NCBI GenBank assembly: GCA_029931535.1
Contig: JAQPZY010001675.1
Location: 1,669,501 to 1,733,500 of the forward strand
Source: Margaritifera margaritifera
Lineage: Eukaryota; Mollusca; Bivalvia; Unionida; Margaritiferidae
Reading direction: 5' to 3'
DNA: 64,000 bases
Within the stretch, counting starts at the first letter, position 1. Each line of letters opens with the position of its first letter. The notes beneath the pieces are model-generated. The model had not been told where the DNA came from. It did no database searches and saw only the letters and a program-made list of their open reading frames with translations. The position numbers and the translations under genes are program-made. This document shows positions 1-12,215 of the stretch, piece after piece.

Positions 1-844
1 AATAGTCTGTAACTAGTTTTATTTTCTTAAAATAAAATAATGTTTTTATCTGTTTCTCTACACTCAATCACCTGACATTTTATCATCAGTTGTATCAGCA
101 CCTTCAGCATATGTTTCTAAGGTTTTCGAAGGTATTCATTTTAATCAAAGGTATTATTCATTACAAACAAAATTTGGCGAAATGAAGCTTTATATCTTTT
201 TCTCATGCAAGACATATATGATAACATTTCCATTAAATAATGCTTGGTCATACGTAAATGTTTGTCCCAAAGATTTGACAATTCCCGTCTCTTTATTTCC
301 TTCCTTGTAACAGTGGTTCATTATGTAACATACTGAGAGCTTGTTCCTTAAATATGTTTCTGCATTGCGATATATTTAAATTACTCTTTAAATATTGGTT
401 TAATGAAGATTTTTGTGGATTTCATTTGAGTATTAGAAAGTTGAAAACGCTAGACAAAAGTTTGATGGTTTGAAGATATAATTTACAAAAAAGTAATATA
501 TCATCTTAAGTTTAATTTCGTTCTGGATTTTAAAAGTATCATGGTCGGTATAGAATTAGTATCGTTTTCGGGTTTACATCCTTTTCAAGGCCAAAGCGTA
601 TCGACGTGTAGGACAAAAAAAAAAAAAAAAAAATGTTATATAGACATAGACTAGTTTTCAAATATCGTTCTGTGGCATCACGTAAATCAGCGTAAATTTG
701 CACTTCTTGTCCGAATCTCTATTCATTTAATAGAAAATATTTTTAAAAAAAATTACTTTCTGTTGTGTTTCTTATTGATAAATAATACAAACCCGTGAAA
801 GAGTTACAAAAAAAACTAAGCATAGTCTTGTGGAAGGCACGTTG
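1..844. other. AT-rich sequence without a recognisable gene
   Basis: No open frame of note on either strand. A run of about 19 A lies at 615-633. I see no transposon protein similarity or tandem structure here. Confidence 0.6.
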
Positions 845-970
845 CATACGTTGTGGTTGTTGTTGGATCAGGACATCTTAACGTACAGAACGTTGTGGCT
901 GTTGAAGTGGGGAATATGTTTACGTAACAGTACGTCATGGTTGTTGTTGGATTTGGGTATGTCTAAGTGG
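845..970. repeat. Diverged minisatellite, about 40 bp, three units
   Basis: The phrase ACGTTGTGGTTGTTGTTGGA recurs with changes near 850, 890 and 929, each followed by a variant of GGACATCTTAACG. The small open frame at 830-1018 is a by-product of these repeats. Confidence 0.5.
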
Positions 971-1724
<754 letters not shown>

Positions 1725-1734
1725 AAACCAAACA

Positions 1735-1905
1735 GAGCGGAAAGTGCTATCCCTCGATCTTACAGGATAATACTTGATAACATTAACATAATTTTTAAAT
1801 ACGAATAAATAACATTATCATACAGGATAGAGAAATTTTAATTCATACTCTACAGAGATTTGTACCCGAGTCCGCGGGTTACGGCACCCATCGCCTTGCC
1901 TGCAC
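1735..1905 (+). repeat. Dispersed repeat copy 1 (MITE or SINE-like)
   Basis: This stretch shares an ordered series of blocks with 2105-2220: an ATAACATTAACATA block, then TTTAAATACGAATAAATAAC, then a CATACAGG block, then a GCGGGT-ACGG-ACCCATC block. The order and spacing match, apart from extra bases in this copy before the last block. It abuts the TA/GA microsatellite on its left side. The class of element cannot be decided by eye. Confidence 0.6.
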
Positions 1906-2104
1906 GCACCAACCCCTACCTCATTTCGACCATGCACACATCACACAAAAAAAAAAATGATGCTACATAGTCGCTGGTATAGGCAGCGCGTAGCAGACAC
2001 AACCGCATATCGACCCAGTAATTAATTATCATTTAAGTAAACCATCACTCCCAATTCATACGACAGATATCAAGGTATATAGAGGTTATTTTAGAGAAAT
2101 ACAA

Positions 2105-2218
2105 ATATCGTGGATCCTACTGGAGAATGCTTTATAACATTAACATACTTTTAAATACGAATAAATAACATTACCATACAGGTTAGGTTTGCGGGTCACG
2201 GTACCCATCACCTTGTGT

Positions 2219-2220
<2 letters not shown>
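2105..2220 (+). repeat. Dispersed repeat copy 2 (MITE or SINE-like)
   Basis: Second, shorter copy of the repeat at 1735-1905, in the same orientation, ending directly at another TA microsatellite. The two copies differ at scattered bases, so the duplication is not recent. Confidence 0.6.

Positions 2221-2221
<1 letters not shown>

Positions 2222-2292
<71 letters not shown>
2222..2292. repeat. (TA)n microsatellite
   Basis: About 70 bp of TA. The following 300 bp up to 2600 contain nothing I can identify. Confidence 0.95.
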
Positions 2293-2294
<2 letters not shown>

Positions 2295-2604
2295 CCGCGA
2301 TAGCCCGAACGAGAAACTTTTAATAAAGAAAGGCTTATTTTTTTCATATGTTTTTGCATCTTTTTTCTGCAGTTTCCAGGTTAGTGAAACTATTGAATAT
2401 TACTTTTTTGCCACCTTCTCCTTTGACTTTTCCACAGCTTAACTTTGACAATTGTTATTATAGTTTTATGTATTGTCTTGATTTGTTCCATCTACTCATT
2501 TTGTACATGTTTATATAATGTGTATTTTGATCTTAATTTTTGGCTTGAAACTCATTGAAATATATTTTAAGCCACCTTAGAGGAATAAATACATAAAACA
2601 GTCC

Positions 2605-3475
2605 AATACAAATGTACCAGTACGAACAATGTAGTAAAACAGTCCGACACAAAACGTACCGGTACTAACAATGTAGTAAAACAGTCTGACACAAAACGTA
2701 CCGGTACAAACAATGTAGTAAAACAGTCTGACACAAAACGTACCGGTACAAACAATGTAGTGAAACAGTCCGACACAAAACGTACCGGTACTAACAATGT
2801 AGTAAAACAGTTCGACACAACACGTTTAGGTACGAACAATATAGTAAAACAGTCCGACACAACACGTACAGGTATTAGCAATGTAGCAAAACAGTCTGAC
2901 AAAAAACTTACCGGTACGAACAGTGTAGCAAAACAGTCTGACAAAAAACTTACCGGTACGAACAGTGTAGCAAAACAGTCTGACAAAAAACTTACCGGTA
3001 CGAACAATGTAGTAAAACAGTCTGCCACAAATCATACCGGTACGAACAATGTAGCAAAACAGTCTGCCACAAATCATACCGGTACGAACAATGTAGTAAA
3101 ACAGTCTGCCACAAATCATACCGGTATGAACAATGCAGTAAAACAGTCTGCCACAAATCATACCGGTACGAACAATGTAGCAAAACAGTTTGCCACAAAT
3201 CATACCGGTACGAACAATGTAGTAAAACAGTCTGCCACAAATCATACCGGTACGAACAATGTAGCAAAACACTCTGCCACAAATCATACCGGTACGAACA
3301 ATGTAGCAAAACAGTCTGCCACAAATCATACCGGTACGAACAATTTAGTAAAACAGTCTGCCACAAATCATACCGGTACGAACAATGTAGTAAAACAGGC
3401 CGACACAAAACATACCGGAACGAACAATGTAGTAAAACATTCCGACAAAAAAAGTACCGATACGAACAATGTAGT
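2605..3475. repeat. 42-bp minisatellite, about 20 units
   Basis: The unit contains GTAGTAAAACAGTC, a variable middle, the palindrome TACCGGTA and ACAAACAAT. Three middle variants occur in blocks: ACACAAAACG at the left, ACAAAAAACTT in the centre and CCACAAATCA at the right. Because 42 is a multiple of three, several frames stay open on both strands (for example 2760-3524 plus, with a 14-residue repeat containing KQSATNHTGTNN). I regard these as repeat artefacts, since more than one frame is open and no start context, signal or flanking exon stands out. Confidence 0.95.
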
Positions 3476-4904
3476 AGTTATCATTGCAACTGAAATTAAA
3501 ACAAGCTGTTTTAGCAAGAAGTGAGATTATGCAAGCCTTATTGAAACAAACATCTATGTGGGTGGGTAGTTTCTATTCCAACAGATTGATACGTACACGG
3601 CAAGATACAATTAGCGCCCAGATTTGTTATATTGGCTATTTTCTTTGATTTCGAATCAGATATACCACATTTGCTACAGATATCCTACACACAGAGGGCT
3701 GAGAATGAGTATCTACCCGTGAGAGAATTAATACAATTTTCTAAGCAACATATGTAATGAATGTTTTGTTGGGTTTGGTTTCAAAGTAACGTGAATGTGA
3801 TTCCCATCAGCAACAATAAGTGTCATTTATATAATAAAACGAGTTCAGGTGCTTATTTAATAGCAAGAAACAAACAGCTGTATAGTATTTCTTGAGGATA
3901 TGGGTGCGATGATAGTCTTATTTCGTGACGCATTACAATCAAGCGGTTTCATTTTTCTGTCTTTGTCTTCTGATTCTTGACATATAGATCGAGTTTTTTC
4001 CTCCCAACGATTCCCATCCTCTGTACAGAGGGTCTTCAAATATTTTTCATGAGAAATCTAGAAATGTCCTTAATTGGTACGTTTACAAATGCATATTGTA
4101 TATCACTCGCAGGTGAACATCAAACAATTCAAAGCGATAAAGAAGTAAATGCACTGCTTCTTAAATGAATGGTTATTCATATTATGTTGCAGCGGTGGGA
4201 CAAAACAGTACACATAAGAATTGTACACGTTATGTCTGCCGCCTATCTCTGAAAAACGGCAGTTTTTTTTTACCTATTTAATCGATGCGTATGAGCGGTA
4301 CTTAAAACTGTCATGATCCGGAACTAAGGTCAGATAATTATCGTAATATATCTTAACTTATCCCACACATGTTTCTGTTCAGTTTCAAAATTCAAACTGC
4401 GAATCTCATGTCGAAGCAATATGCCACATGTAATAATGTTTTGTAATATTTTTAGCGCAGTTAAGCGAACAATGATTTATGACAAGACATTGAAGCAAAC
4501 TTTGCATATGAACTACTTGGAGAAACATATATAATGACAAACTGGTTATGAAGCGCTTTAAACCATAAAGCAACCGCCGGAGAAAATCAAATATAGAAAC
4601 ATTTATGCTGAGATTTTCTATCAAGCCTGATTATTACACGAGAGTAATTTCGCTAAATAAAACTTAAAAGTTATCATAACACGAATTTCATCATCCCATA
4701 ATCATTTGCGAAAACTTTTGCATATGCCTACTTTTCAGCCTACATTCTGTATCGATAGGATCTTTGATCTTATAAAGACTAAAATTAGTGGTATGCCTAA
4801 AAAAAAACCAACAAAACAAAACAAAACAACACAAACAAGCTAATAGCAAACATATGCTAATTTTGCTGCGTCCTCCATGTTCGCAAAAAAGGTTTGAAAC
4901 TATA
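3476..4904. other. Unassigned spacer
   Basis: Small frames occur (3857-4039 minus, 3977-4168 plus, 4406-4624 minus) but none has a recognisable motif. An A/C-rich simple stretch lies at 4800-4840. Confidence 0.5.
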
Positions 4905-5212
4905 GATTATGTTCAGGATTTATAAGTAATTGAGAGATTACGCTCGGGATTTAAAAGCAATATAGAGACTAAGCTCAGGATTTATACGCAATAGAGAGAC
5001 TACGCTCGGTATTTGTTAGCAATAGATAGACTACGCTCGAAATTTATAAGCAAAAGAGAGACTACGCTTATGATTTATAAGCAATAGAGAGACTTCTTCC
5101 TCACATGCTTGAAACTATAGACTACGTTTGGAATTTATAAGCAATAGAGAGACTTCTTCCTCACATGCTTGAAACTATAGACTACGTTTGGAATTTATAA
5201 GCAATAGAGATT
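4905..5212. repeat. Minisatellite with 32-bp units and a 60-bp higher unit
   Basis: Units of about 31-33 bp built on TTTATAAGCAATAGAGAGAC fill the left part. From 5074 a longer 60-bp unit that adds TTCTTCCTCACATGCTTGAA is repeated without change in consecutive copies. Confidence 0.85.
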
Positions 5213-5274
5213 TGTTCCGTACCGATTTGTTTGTTTTATCTTTTTTGACAATGTTTCCATGTATTTAATTGCAG

Positions 5275-5352
5275 ATGGTACGGAATGGTATTGATTGCGG
5301 CGTGTTTAAAGTGGGAACGTTCATAAATGCTGCATCTATGTCTTCGATATAA
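5275..5352 (+). CDS. Possible terminal exon of a Ulp1/SENP-type cysteine peptidase
   Basis: The short frame reads MVRNGIDCGVFKVGTF and stops 25 residues in. A polypyrimidine-rich stretch ending in TTAATTGCAG lies immediately before it and would serve as a splice acceptor. The pattern R-N-G-x-D-C-G-V-F is the surroundings of the catalytic cysteine in Ulp1/C48 peptidases, which remove SUMO or similar tags and are also carried by several transposon families. No histidine or aspartate exon was found, because the upstream sequence is minisatellite. It may be one exon of a host gene, a transposon remnant, or chance; the motif is short, so confidence is limited. Confidence 0.4.
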   Translation: MVRNGIDCGVFKVGTFINAASMSSI

Positions 5353-5619
5353 TTGAAATATTGTCACACATTGTTCTCATTATATTATTTTAATTTAAGT
5401 TTCATAGCTGCATATCTAACAGATTATCATATTCACAAAAAATTAAAAATAATTAAACAAATCACAGAGAGATAACTCATATTGTTTCTTCTACAAGTTG
5501 CGTTTTCCGTATCAGTTTTATGCGTTGGGTAAAAACGCGTCCATTTTTGTAATGAAGTCATTTCGAGCTGATCATATCGAAAAAGCAAACGTCACATGAA
5601 AAGCTCCATGTAAATATGA

Positions 5620-6063
5620 TGAAGGCCTTCAATGCAACATAATGGAATCGAGTTCAAAATATGCATTATCAAGGCTTTCGATACAACATCATGGAATCGA
5701 GTTCAAAATATGAATTATCAAGGCCTTCGATGCAACATCATGGAATCGAGTTCAAAATATGAATTATCAAGGCCTTCGATGCGACATCATGGAATCGAGT
5801 TCAAAATATGAATTATCAAGGTTTTGGATGCAACATCATGGAATCGAGATCAAAATATGAATTATGAAGGCCTTCGATGCAACATCATGGAATCGAGTTC
5901 AAAATATGAATTACCAAGGCCTTCGATGCAACATCATGGAATCGAGATCAAAATATAAATTATCAAGGCCTTCGACGCAACATCATGGAATCTAGTTCAA
6001 GATATGAATTATGAAGGCCTTCGATGCAATATTATGGACTCGAGTTCAAAATATGAATTATCA
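5620..6063. repeat. 49-bp minisatellite, about nine units
   Basis: Each unit carries AAGGCCTTCGATGCAACATC followed by ATGGAATCGAG and a TTCAAAATATGAATTATC tail. Units differ at one to four bases. Confidence 0.95.
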
Positions 6064-6710
6064 ATGGGGTTCTATTTATTGATATGCCGGACTTAAGAAG
6101 TAGTCAGAGAAATATAAGTAAAGTGAACTGACTACTAGTGGTTTGAAAAAGTTTAGGACTACTGTAATCACTGATAAAATGTAATATCATAGACGTGATA
6201 AACCTGCCAGATTTCTTCTACAATATCACCAGTCTAGTATAAGGTCATCGGTTGCCATCTACTTAGGTGGTCTACCGTGTCCAATTACAACATAAGGTAA
6301 CGTGCTCAAGCATCACATGAGGAAAGTCTAAAGCCTAAACTATATTATGATCAGTAAAATAGTTATAAATATGAAAAAAAACCTTCCCATCGTTAGCTGG
6401 AAGCTTAAATGAAGCAATACTCATCATTTCACCTGACTGCAATATCTGATGCACTGATACTAATGATATGAACGTAACAGTGCTGTATACGTCGTAGTGG
6501 GGATGTGATTGAGGAGATAAATTAGGTAAATAGGTGTGCATGCTCACAAATGGACGTTAATCTCATAAATGCATATAAGGTAAAACGAAAAGTCAAACCA
6601 CCATGTCACGTTGACGAGTCAATGTTGATAAATACGCATCATCTCAACAAAAAAATGCAATTAACATTAAGACACACCTTAAAAGTACTCGTGACACTGT
6701 GAGAACTTTA

Positions 6711-6715
<5 letters not shown>
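6064..6715. other. Unassigned spacer
   Basis: Only a featureless 70-residue minus-strand frame at 6335-6547. Confidence 0.5.

Positions 6716-6786
<71 letters not shown>
6716..6786. repeat. (TA)n microsatellite
   Basis: About 70 bp of alternating TA. The sequence from 6787 to 7265 shows nothing recognisable. Confidence 0.95.
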
Positions 6787-6789
<3 letters not shown>

Positions 6790-7269
6790 TGTTCTTTTGA
6801 AATTATGGTGCAGTAGGAGGCAGATTTTTGATTGATTGTCTGTTTTAACCTTTTCGCGATTTTAAAGGATTTTAAATAAAATTATGATGATTTCTGTATT
6901 GCCTCTGAAATATATTCTTTTATTTCCTTTGTATAGTGACCTAAGTGTGCTTTCGTGTGACATAATTGCATTGTGTGATTTAGCTTCATCCTAAATAAAT
7001 TTAAACCAATAGCCTTTCTTTATCCAGAGCTTCTTTTTAATTGGATAAAGAGATGGGCCAATGCAACATCAGGACTCATAATATCATGTCCCCTATTTTC
7101 ATAACATGTGTATGAAACTTACACTCAAACTTAAAACCCCAAAATAAGTAAAAAGAACACTCGTAATTTACACGTTTATCACAAAAACATTAACATAAAA
7201 ATAGACAAATTAATTTCAAGAAAGTCTTGAAAGAATATATTTTACCTAAGTTCTGTTTCTTTATAAATT

Positions 7270-8235
7270 GAGGCTTCGACCACTTTAAAGCATTTGTATG
7301 CAATGCAAGGAAGGGTTAGTTTTCTTGTAGTGTTCGACGATTGCTTGTAGTGTTTTTAAACCACGTGTATGTGATGTAAGGAACGGTTAATGGTCTTATA
7401 TGTGATGTAAGGAAGGGTTAGTTGTCTTGTAGTGTTCTACGATTGCTTGTAGTGTTATACGATTGCTTTGTAGTGTTCTACGATTGCTTGTAGTGTTCTA
7501 CGATTGCTTTGTATGTGATGCAAGGAAGAGGGTAGTGTTCTACGACTACTTTGAAGCATGTGTATGTGATGTAAGGACGGGGTAGTAATCTTGTAATGTT
7601 CTACAACTGCTTTAAAGCGTTTGTATGTTATGTAAGAAAGAGGGTATTGCTCTTCGTAGTGTTCTACTACTGATTTAAAGCATTTGTATGCGATGTAAAG
7701 AACGGTTATTGCTCTTCGTAGTGTTCTACTACTGATTTAAAGCATTTGTATGCGATGTAAAGAACGGTTATTGCTCTTGTAGTGTTCTGCAACTGATTTA
7801 AAGCATGTGTAAGCGATATAAAGAACGATTATTGCTCTTGTACTGTTCTACTCTGATTTAAAGCATGTGTAAGCGATATAAAGAACGATTATTGCTCTTG
7901 TACTGTTCTACTCTGATTTAAAGCATGTGTAAGCGATATAAAGAACGATTATTGCTCTTGTACTGTTCTACTCTGATTTAAAGCATGTGTAAGCGATATA
8001 AAGAACGATTATTGCTCTTGTACTGTTCTACTCTGATTTAAAGCATTTGTATGCGATATAAAGAACGGTTATTACTTTGTACTGTTCTACTCTGATTTAA
8101 AGCATTTGTATGCGAGATAAAGAACGGTTATTACTTTGTACTGTTCTACTCTGATTTAAAGCACGTGTAGGTGACGCAAGAAAGTAGGTAGTCCTCTACG
8201 ACTGCTTTAAAGCATTTGTAGGTGATGGTAGCGCT
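7270..8235. repeat. 60-bp minisatellite with perfect copies in its centre
   Basis: Units contain AAAGCATGTGTAAGCGATAT, a GAACG(G/A)TTATTGCTCTT block and TGTTCTACT-CTGATTT. Edge units are diverged and vary in length. Four consecutive units at 7801-8040 are identical base for base, a mark of recent local amplification. Confidence 0.95.
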
Positions 8236-8594
8236 CTTGTATACCCTATTTTAATCTAGTAATATTTAATAAATTCCAGTATATGTTCTTTCTGTAGACA
8301 AGCTACCATTATACAAACTATAAATTCAGACAAGCTGGCCGATTCAAGAAGTCGACATCTGCTGCCACTGTTGACGGATCTTCACGTATAAAATATGCCC
8401 AGTCAAAACTGAGCTGAAGCACCTAGATTGGAAGTAACCAAAGCTGACTTAAACTTTGAAAAATGCTGCTTTGCTGCAGTTTCGTATGATACCTTTGTTT
8501 ATGACAATAAAAAAATCCCTTCAGAGGGTTTACGGTGTCTTTTGATTGATAAATGACCATGGTGACTAGTGATGTTAAACTAAAGTACGCATCA
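8236..8594. other. Unassigned spacer
   Basis: No tandem structure and no coding similarity seen. Confidence 0.5.
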
Positions 8595-8607
8595 TATATA
8601 TATATAT

Positions 8608-8667
<60 letters not shown>

Positions 8668-8668
8668 C
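8595..8668. repeat. (TA)n microsatellite
   Basis: TA run with one GA interruption near 8608 and a TG near the right end. Confidence 0.95.
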
Positions 8669-8759
8669 ATATGGCGAATAACAGTAGTTACAAGTGCACT
8701 GGATTCAGCAAGGATCGCGTGTGTCAAGGATTTATTAAGATAAATTCATTAAACTGACA

Positions 8760-9425
8760 ACGAGCAGTGCAAAACTAGTTTTTAACTAGCCTAAGCGCTT
8801 TCGACTCTCATTGAGTCTTTTTCAAAGGCAAACACAAAATAGAGACAAGACAAACAATAAATACAAGAAAGCGTTGAAACATAGCTTTTTCTAACGGAAT
8901 TCCAGCTTGAACTTGTTTGATGTGTCGTATAGTTGGCTTCAACTCGACTGATGATGTTGTAAACTAGTTGGTATTGACCAACAAAGGGAGGAGCCATAGA
9001 GCCACCTGTTTTGCTATTAATGTAAATTGGTGTAATCGCAGATTATATCCCGGATATTTCGTTGTTTCCGTAAAGCGAATAATGACCATATCAATAATAA
9101 AACTAGGAAGAACTACAAAAACTGTAGTAATTATAGGTGAGTGAGTGACCACTAAGCCAAATGAATGAATTATTTAATTGAAAATGTGCTGGCTGTAAAC
9201 AGATGATGATTTTATTTGCGTATGGTTGTCTTTCAGTGATGTAACACTGACTGCAATTGGTCACAACCCCAACTGGAGGTCCGAAACCAGGAAAGAGGAA
9301 GAATCTTACTGGATACGCCGCCTTAGAATATTGAAACCAAGCGGCTTAAACCAAGAAGACTAGAAAAAAGAGAACCACACGCAAATAAAATCATCATCTG
9401 TTTATAGCCACCACATGTTCAAAAT
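8760..9425 (+). mobile_element. Penelope-like element remnant (3' part)
   Basis: The segment includes AAGCGCTTTCGACTCTCATT and a small hairpin (GACTCTCATTGAGTC), a composition I associate with untranslated ends of Penelope-like elements. It also includes the GIY-YIG C-terminus described separately. Inverted arms at about 9175-9240 and 9360-9425 bracket the coding end. The family name is inferred from the endonuclease tail; element borders are approximate. Confidence 0.55.
9235..9363 (+). pseudogene. GIY-YIG endonuclease C-terminus of a Penelope-like retroelement
   Basis: An open stretch of 42 residues ends at a TAG. It contains TAIGHNPNW, then ESYWIRRLRILKPSGLNQED. In Penelope-like elements the endonuclease module follows the reverse transcriptase, and its C-terminal helix carries a conserved E-x-x-W-I-x-x-L-x-T-L-x-P-x-G-L-N pattern, which is visible here almost complete. 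The catalytic GIY and YIG strands upstream were not found, and no reverse transcriptase is present in the surrounding sequence. This is therefore a 5'-truncated relic that cannot move itself. The frame is intact over its short length, which suggests moderate age. The main alternative, a host GIY-YIG gene, is unlikely because of the inverted flanks. Confidence 0.7.
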
Positions 9426-10040
9426 CCCCAAACAATTATAGAATGGCACACATAGTTAGTCGGATCTTCTATATGCTTGTACAAAATTTTATTTGCAAAC
9501 ATCAAGAGGTTTCTGAACAACTGTAGCCAGCAATTGTTTTTCACAAACACGTCAATGTCTAAAATGTGCGACAAATTAATAAAAGTATAGCATACATTGA
9601 GATCTGGCATGAAACATGCTTCCAAATTTGATTTGTCCACTTTCGGTGGTTTTTGCGTAATCTTTAATGAACTTGCACAAACATACAAACAAATGAAGGG
9701 ACGTTCAAATGAACAGGAAGAAAACAAAAGAGCCATAAGCTACACTTAAGGTTGAAAATAATAATAATAATAATAATAATTTAATTTTTTTTTATAAAAA
9801 ATCAACCTTGGAAATGTTGCACGAAATACATGAAATAATGCGTGAAAGGAATAAATGTCTCAAAATACTGATATACACGAAGCGTAATGTGATATTTATT
9901 CTATGACAAAAGTGAGTCCCAGATATATACATTTTCTTAATAAACGGCGAAATGTTGATGTCTTTCTTAGTGACACTACTGCGAAGAATTTCCACGCCAT
10001 CTATAAAAAGGAAGAAAGATGACGAGACTTTTTTCTTTTA
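9426..10040. other. Unassigned spacer with a short (AAT)n run
   Basis: A run of about eight ATA triplets lies at 9757-9780. A 105-residue minus-strand frame at 9419-9736 has no recognisable motif. Confidence 0.5.
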
Positions 10041-10044
10041 CAAA

Positions 10045-11112
10045 GTACTCAGTAACAGTTAATAGATATCAACTACAATGTACTCGATAACACTTAATAA
10101 TATCAACTACAAGGTACTCCGTAGCACTTAATAGATATCAATTACAAGGTACTCAGTAACAGTTAATAGATATCAACTACTAGGTACTCAGTAAAACTTA
10201 ATATATATCAACTGCAAGGTACTCAGTAACAGTTAATATATATCAACTACAAGGTACTCAGTAACAGTTATTATATATCAAATAAAATGTATTCAGTAAC
10301 ACTTGATATATATCAACTACCAGGTACTCAGTAACACTTGATAGATATCAACTACAAGGCACTCAGCAGCACTTAATATATATCAACTACAAGGTACTCA
10401 GTAACACTTAATATATATCAACTACAAGGTACTCATTAACAGTTAATATATATCAACTACTAGGTACTCAGTAAAACTTAATATATATCAACTACAAGGT
10501 GATCAGTAACACTTAATAGATATCAACTACAAGATACTCAGTAACACTTGATATATATCAACTACAAGGTACTGAGTAACACTTGATAGATATCAACTAC
10601 AAGGTTCTATAGTAGCACTTAATAGATATCAACTACAAGGTACTCAGTAACTTTTGATATACATCAACTACAAGATACTCAGAAACGATAGATATCAGCT
10701 ACAAGGTAACCAGTAGCACTTAATATATATCAACTACAAGGTACTTAGTAACACTTGATTGATATCAGCTTCAAGGTACTTGGTAGCACTTAATAGATAT
10801 CAACTACAAGGTACTCAGTAACACTTAATATATATCAACTACAAGGTACTTAGTAACACTTGATAGATATCAGCTTCCAGGTACTTCCTAGCACTTAATA
10901 GATATCAACTACAAGGTATTCAGTAACACTTAATATATATCAACTACAAGGTACTCAGTAACACTTAATCGATATCAACTACAAGGTACTCAGTAACACT
11001 TAATCGATATCAACTACAAGGTACTCAGTAACACGTAATCGATATCAGCTACAAGGTACTCAGTAACACCTAATAGATACCAACTACAAGGTACTCATTA
11101 AAACTTAAATGA
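10045..11112. repeat. 35-bp minisatellite, about 30 units
   Basis: The unit is close to CAACTACAAGGTACTCAGTA followed by ACACTTAATAGATAT. The GATAT/TATAT alternation and CTCAGTA/CTTAGTA changes define unit subtypes that recur at intervals. Confidence 0.95.
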
Positions 11113-11950
11113 CATCAAATACTAAAGTGTATCAGGAGCTGTTTGAATCTGAATAAATGTTTATGTCTTACAGAAAACAAGTAGAAAACAGAATGTGAAC
11201 AAAGTTTAAAAAGTGATCAAAGACCATGCATATTGTTCTTCGCTTATATTAATTCAACATTAAATTTTAGTTCTGTTTGGGTATTCCAAACCTAGCTTTG
11301 AAGCCTTTTTGGAATAATTTAGTTTTTGTTTTTACGGAAAGAAAGAAGCAATAGACGGTGTTCCTGCATTTAGCTTGTATTAATTATTGAATGTCCTGTA
11401 GAATGTAAAAGAATATAACATCTTTGTCAGTCATTTACTTTGCTGAAAAGAAAGGCATTAGGGGAATCGACACTAACCGTCATTCGAAAGAAATGTAAGA
11501 TCTTCCTGCAGAAGCTATCCCATTGAACGGATCTTCTAGCAGAATCAGGGGCAGATTTGGCGCCACTTTTTAAGGCTTACACAGAGAACAATCTTCATGA
11601 ATTAGGTATATTGTGGCTTGACTGTTTGATACAAAGACTGAATTGAGTGAAAAATAAAATATGTTGGTCAGTGACTGGAATACTTGCTGAGTCACTCATG
11701 AGCGCGTGAAATCTAACGCTTGTAATGGTATATTGTTGATGTCTGATACTTAAAACTATGATGCTACTTTTTAAGCACTTCTTTTTCAACAATATGACTA
11801 TTTGACATCGTTCCTTTGTGTAGCTTAGACACGATTGCAAAAAACAGGACATAAAACATTTGATGTGCTAGAAACTGAGTAGCATATTAATGCTAAAAGT
11901 TTAACTTTTGATCTACCGCATTTAAAAATTTGTACAAATTTAAACACTAG
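11113..11950. other. Unassigned spacer
   Basis: No protein similarity seen; the minus-strand frame at 11595-11852 is featureless. Confidence 0.5.
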
Positions 11951-11954
11951 AAAT

Positions 11955-12045
11955 ATAATACACTCTGGATATAAGGAAGCCCAAGGGACCCAAAAACTCA
12001 TATTTTTATATCCGAATTTGTATTATAACCGAGTTAAGATATTAT
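11955..12045. mobile_element. Pogo/Tigger-like DNA transposon end
   Basis: The order CTCTGGATATAAGGAAGCCC, AAGGGACC, TATATCCGAATTTGTATTAT, AACCGAGTT resembles ends of pogo-type elements, where a terminal CTC-x-x-x-ATA is followed by an AAGGGAC core and an ATAACCGAGTT-like end. No transposase accompanies it, so it would be a non-autonomous relic. Assigned from pattern memory only. Confidence 0.4.
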
Positions 12046-12059
12046 ATAAAACATCAGAT

Positions 12060-12215
12060 CGGACCTTGCTATTTACACCCGGGATGACGATGATGTCCTA
12101 AATGACCAGAATACGAGGCCCGAATTTTTATCAGCTGTGTTGGCGCCCCAAGACCTCTGGCGCCAGGGGCAAGCGCCCCGTCCGCGCCCCCCCCCCCCTC
12201 CGTTAGTACGCTACT
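12060..12215 (-). mobile_element. GC-rich hAT-like end with a C homopolymer
   Basis: Read on the minus strand it starts CCAGTAGCGTACTAACGG, followed by a G run of about 14, then GCTTGCCCCTGGCGCCAG. CAGTGGCGTA-like starts are common among hAT-type non-autonomous elements. It is a strong local GC island in AT-rich DNA. The segment near 60,075 has a similar start. Confidence 0.4.

Noticed and set aside
1855..1930. tRNA-derived SINE promoter boxes
   Set aside because: GC-rich wording is suggestive, but A and B box sequences could not be matched with proper spacing.
2760..3524. A 254-residue repetitive protein
   Set aside because: It is a 14-codon unit translation of a 42-bp minisatellite; other frames on both strands are equally open and no gene structure surrounds it.
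7270..11112. CRISPR-like regular spacing of repeats
   Set aside because: Whole units repeat without unique spacers, so these are minisatellites; the sequence is also clearly eukaryotic.
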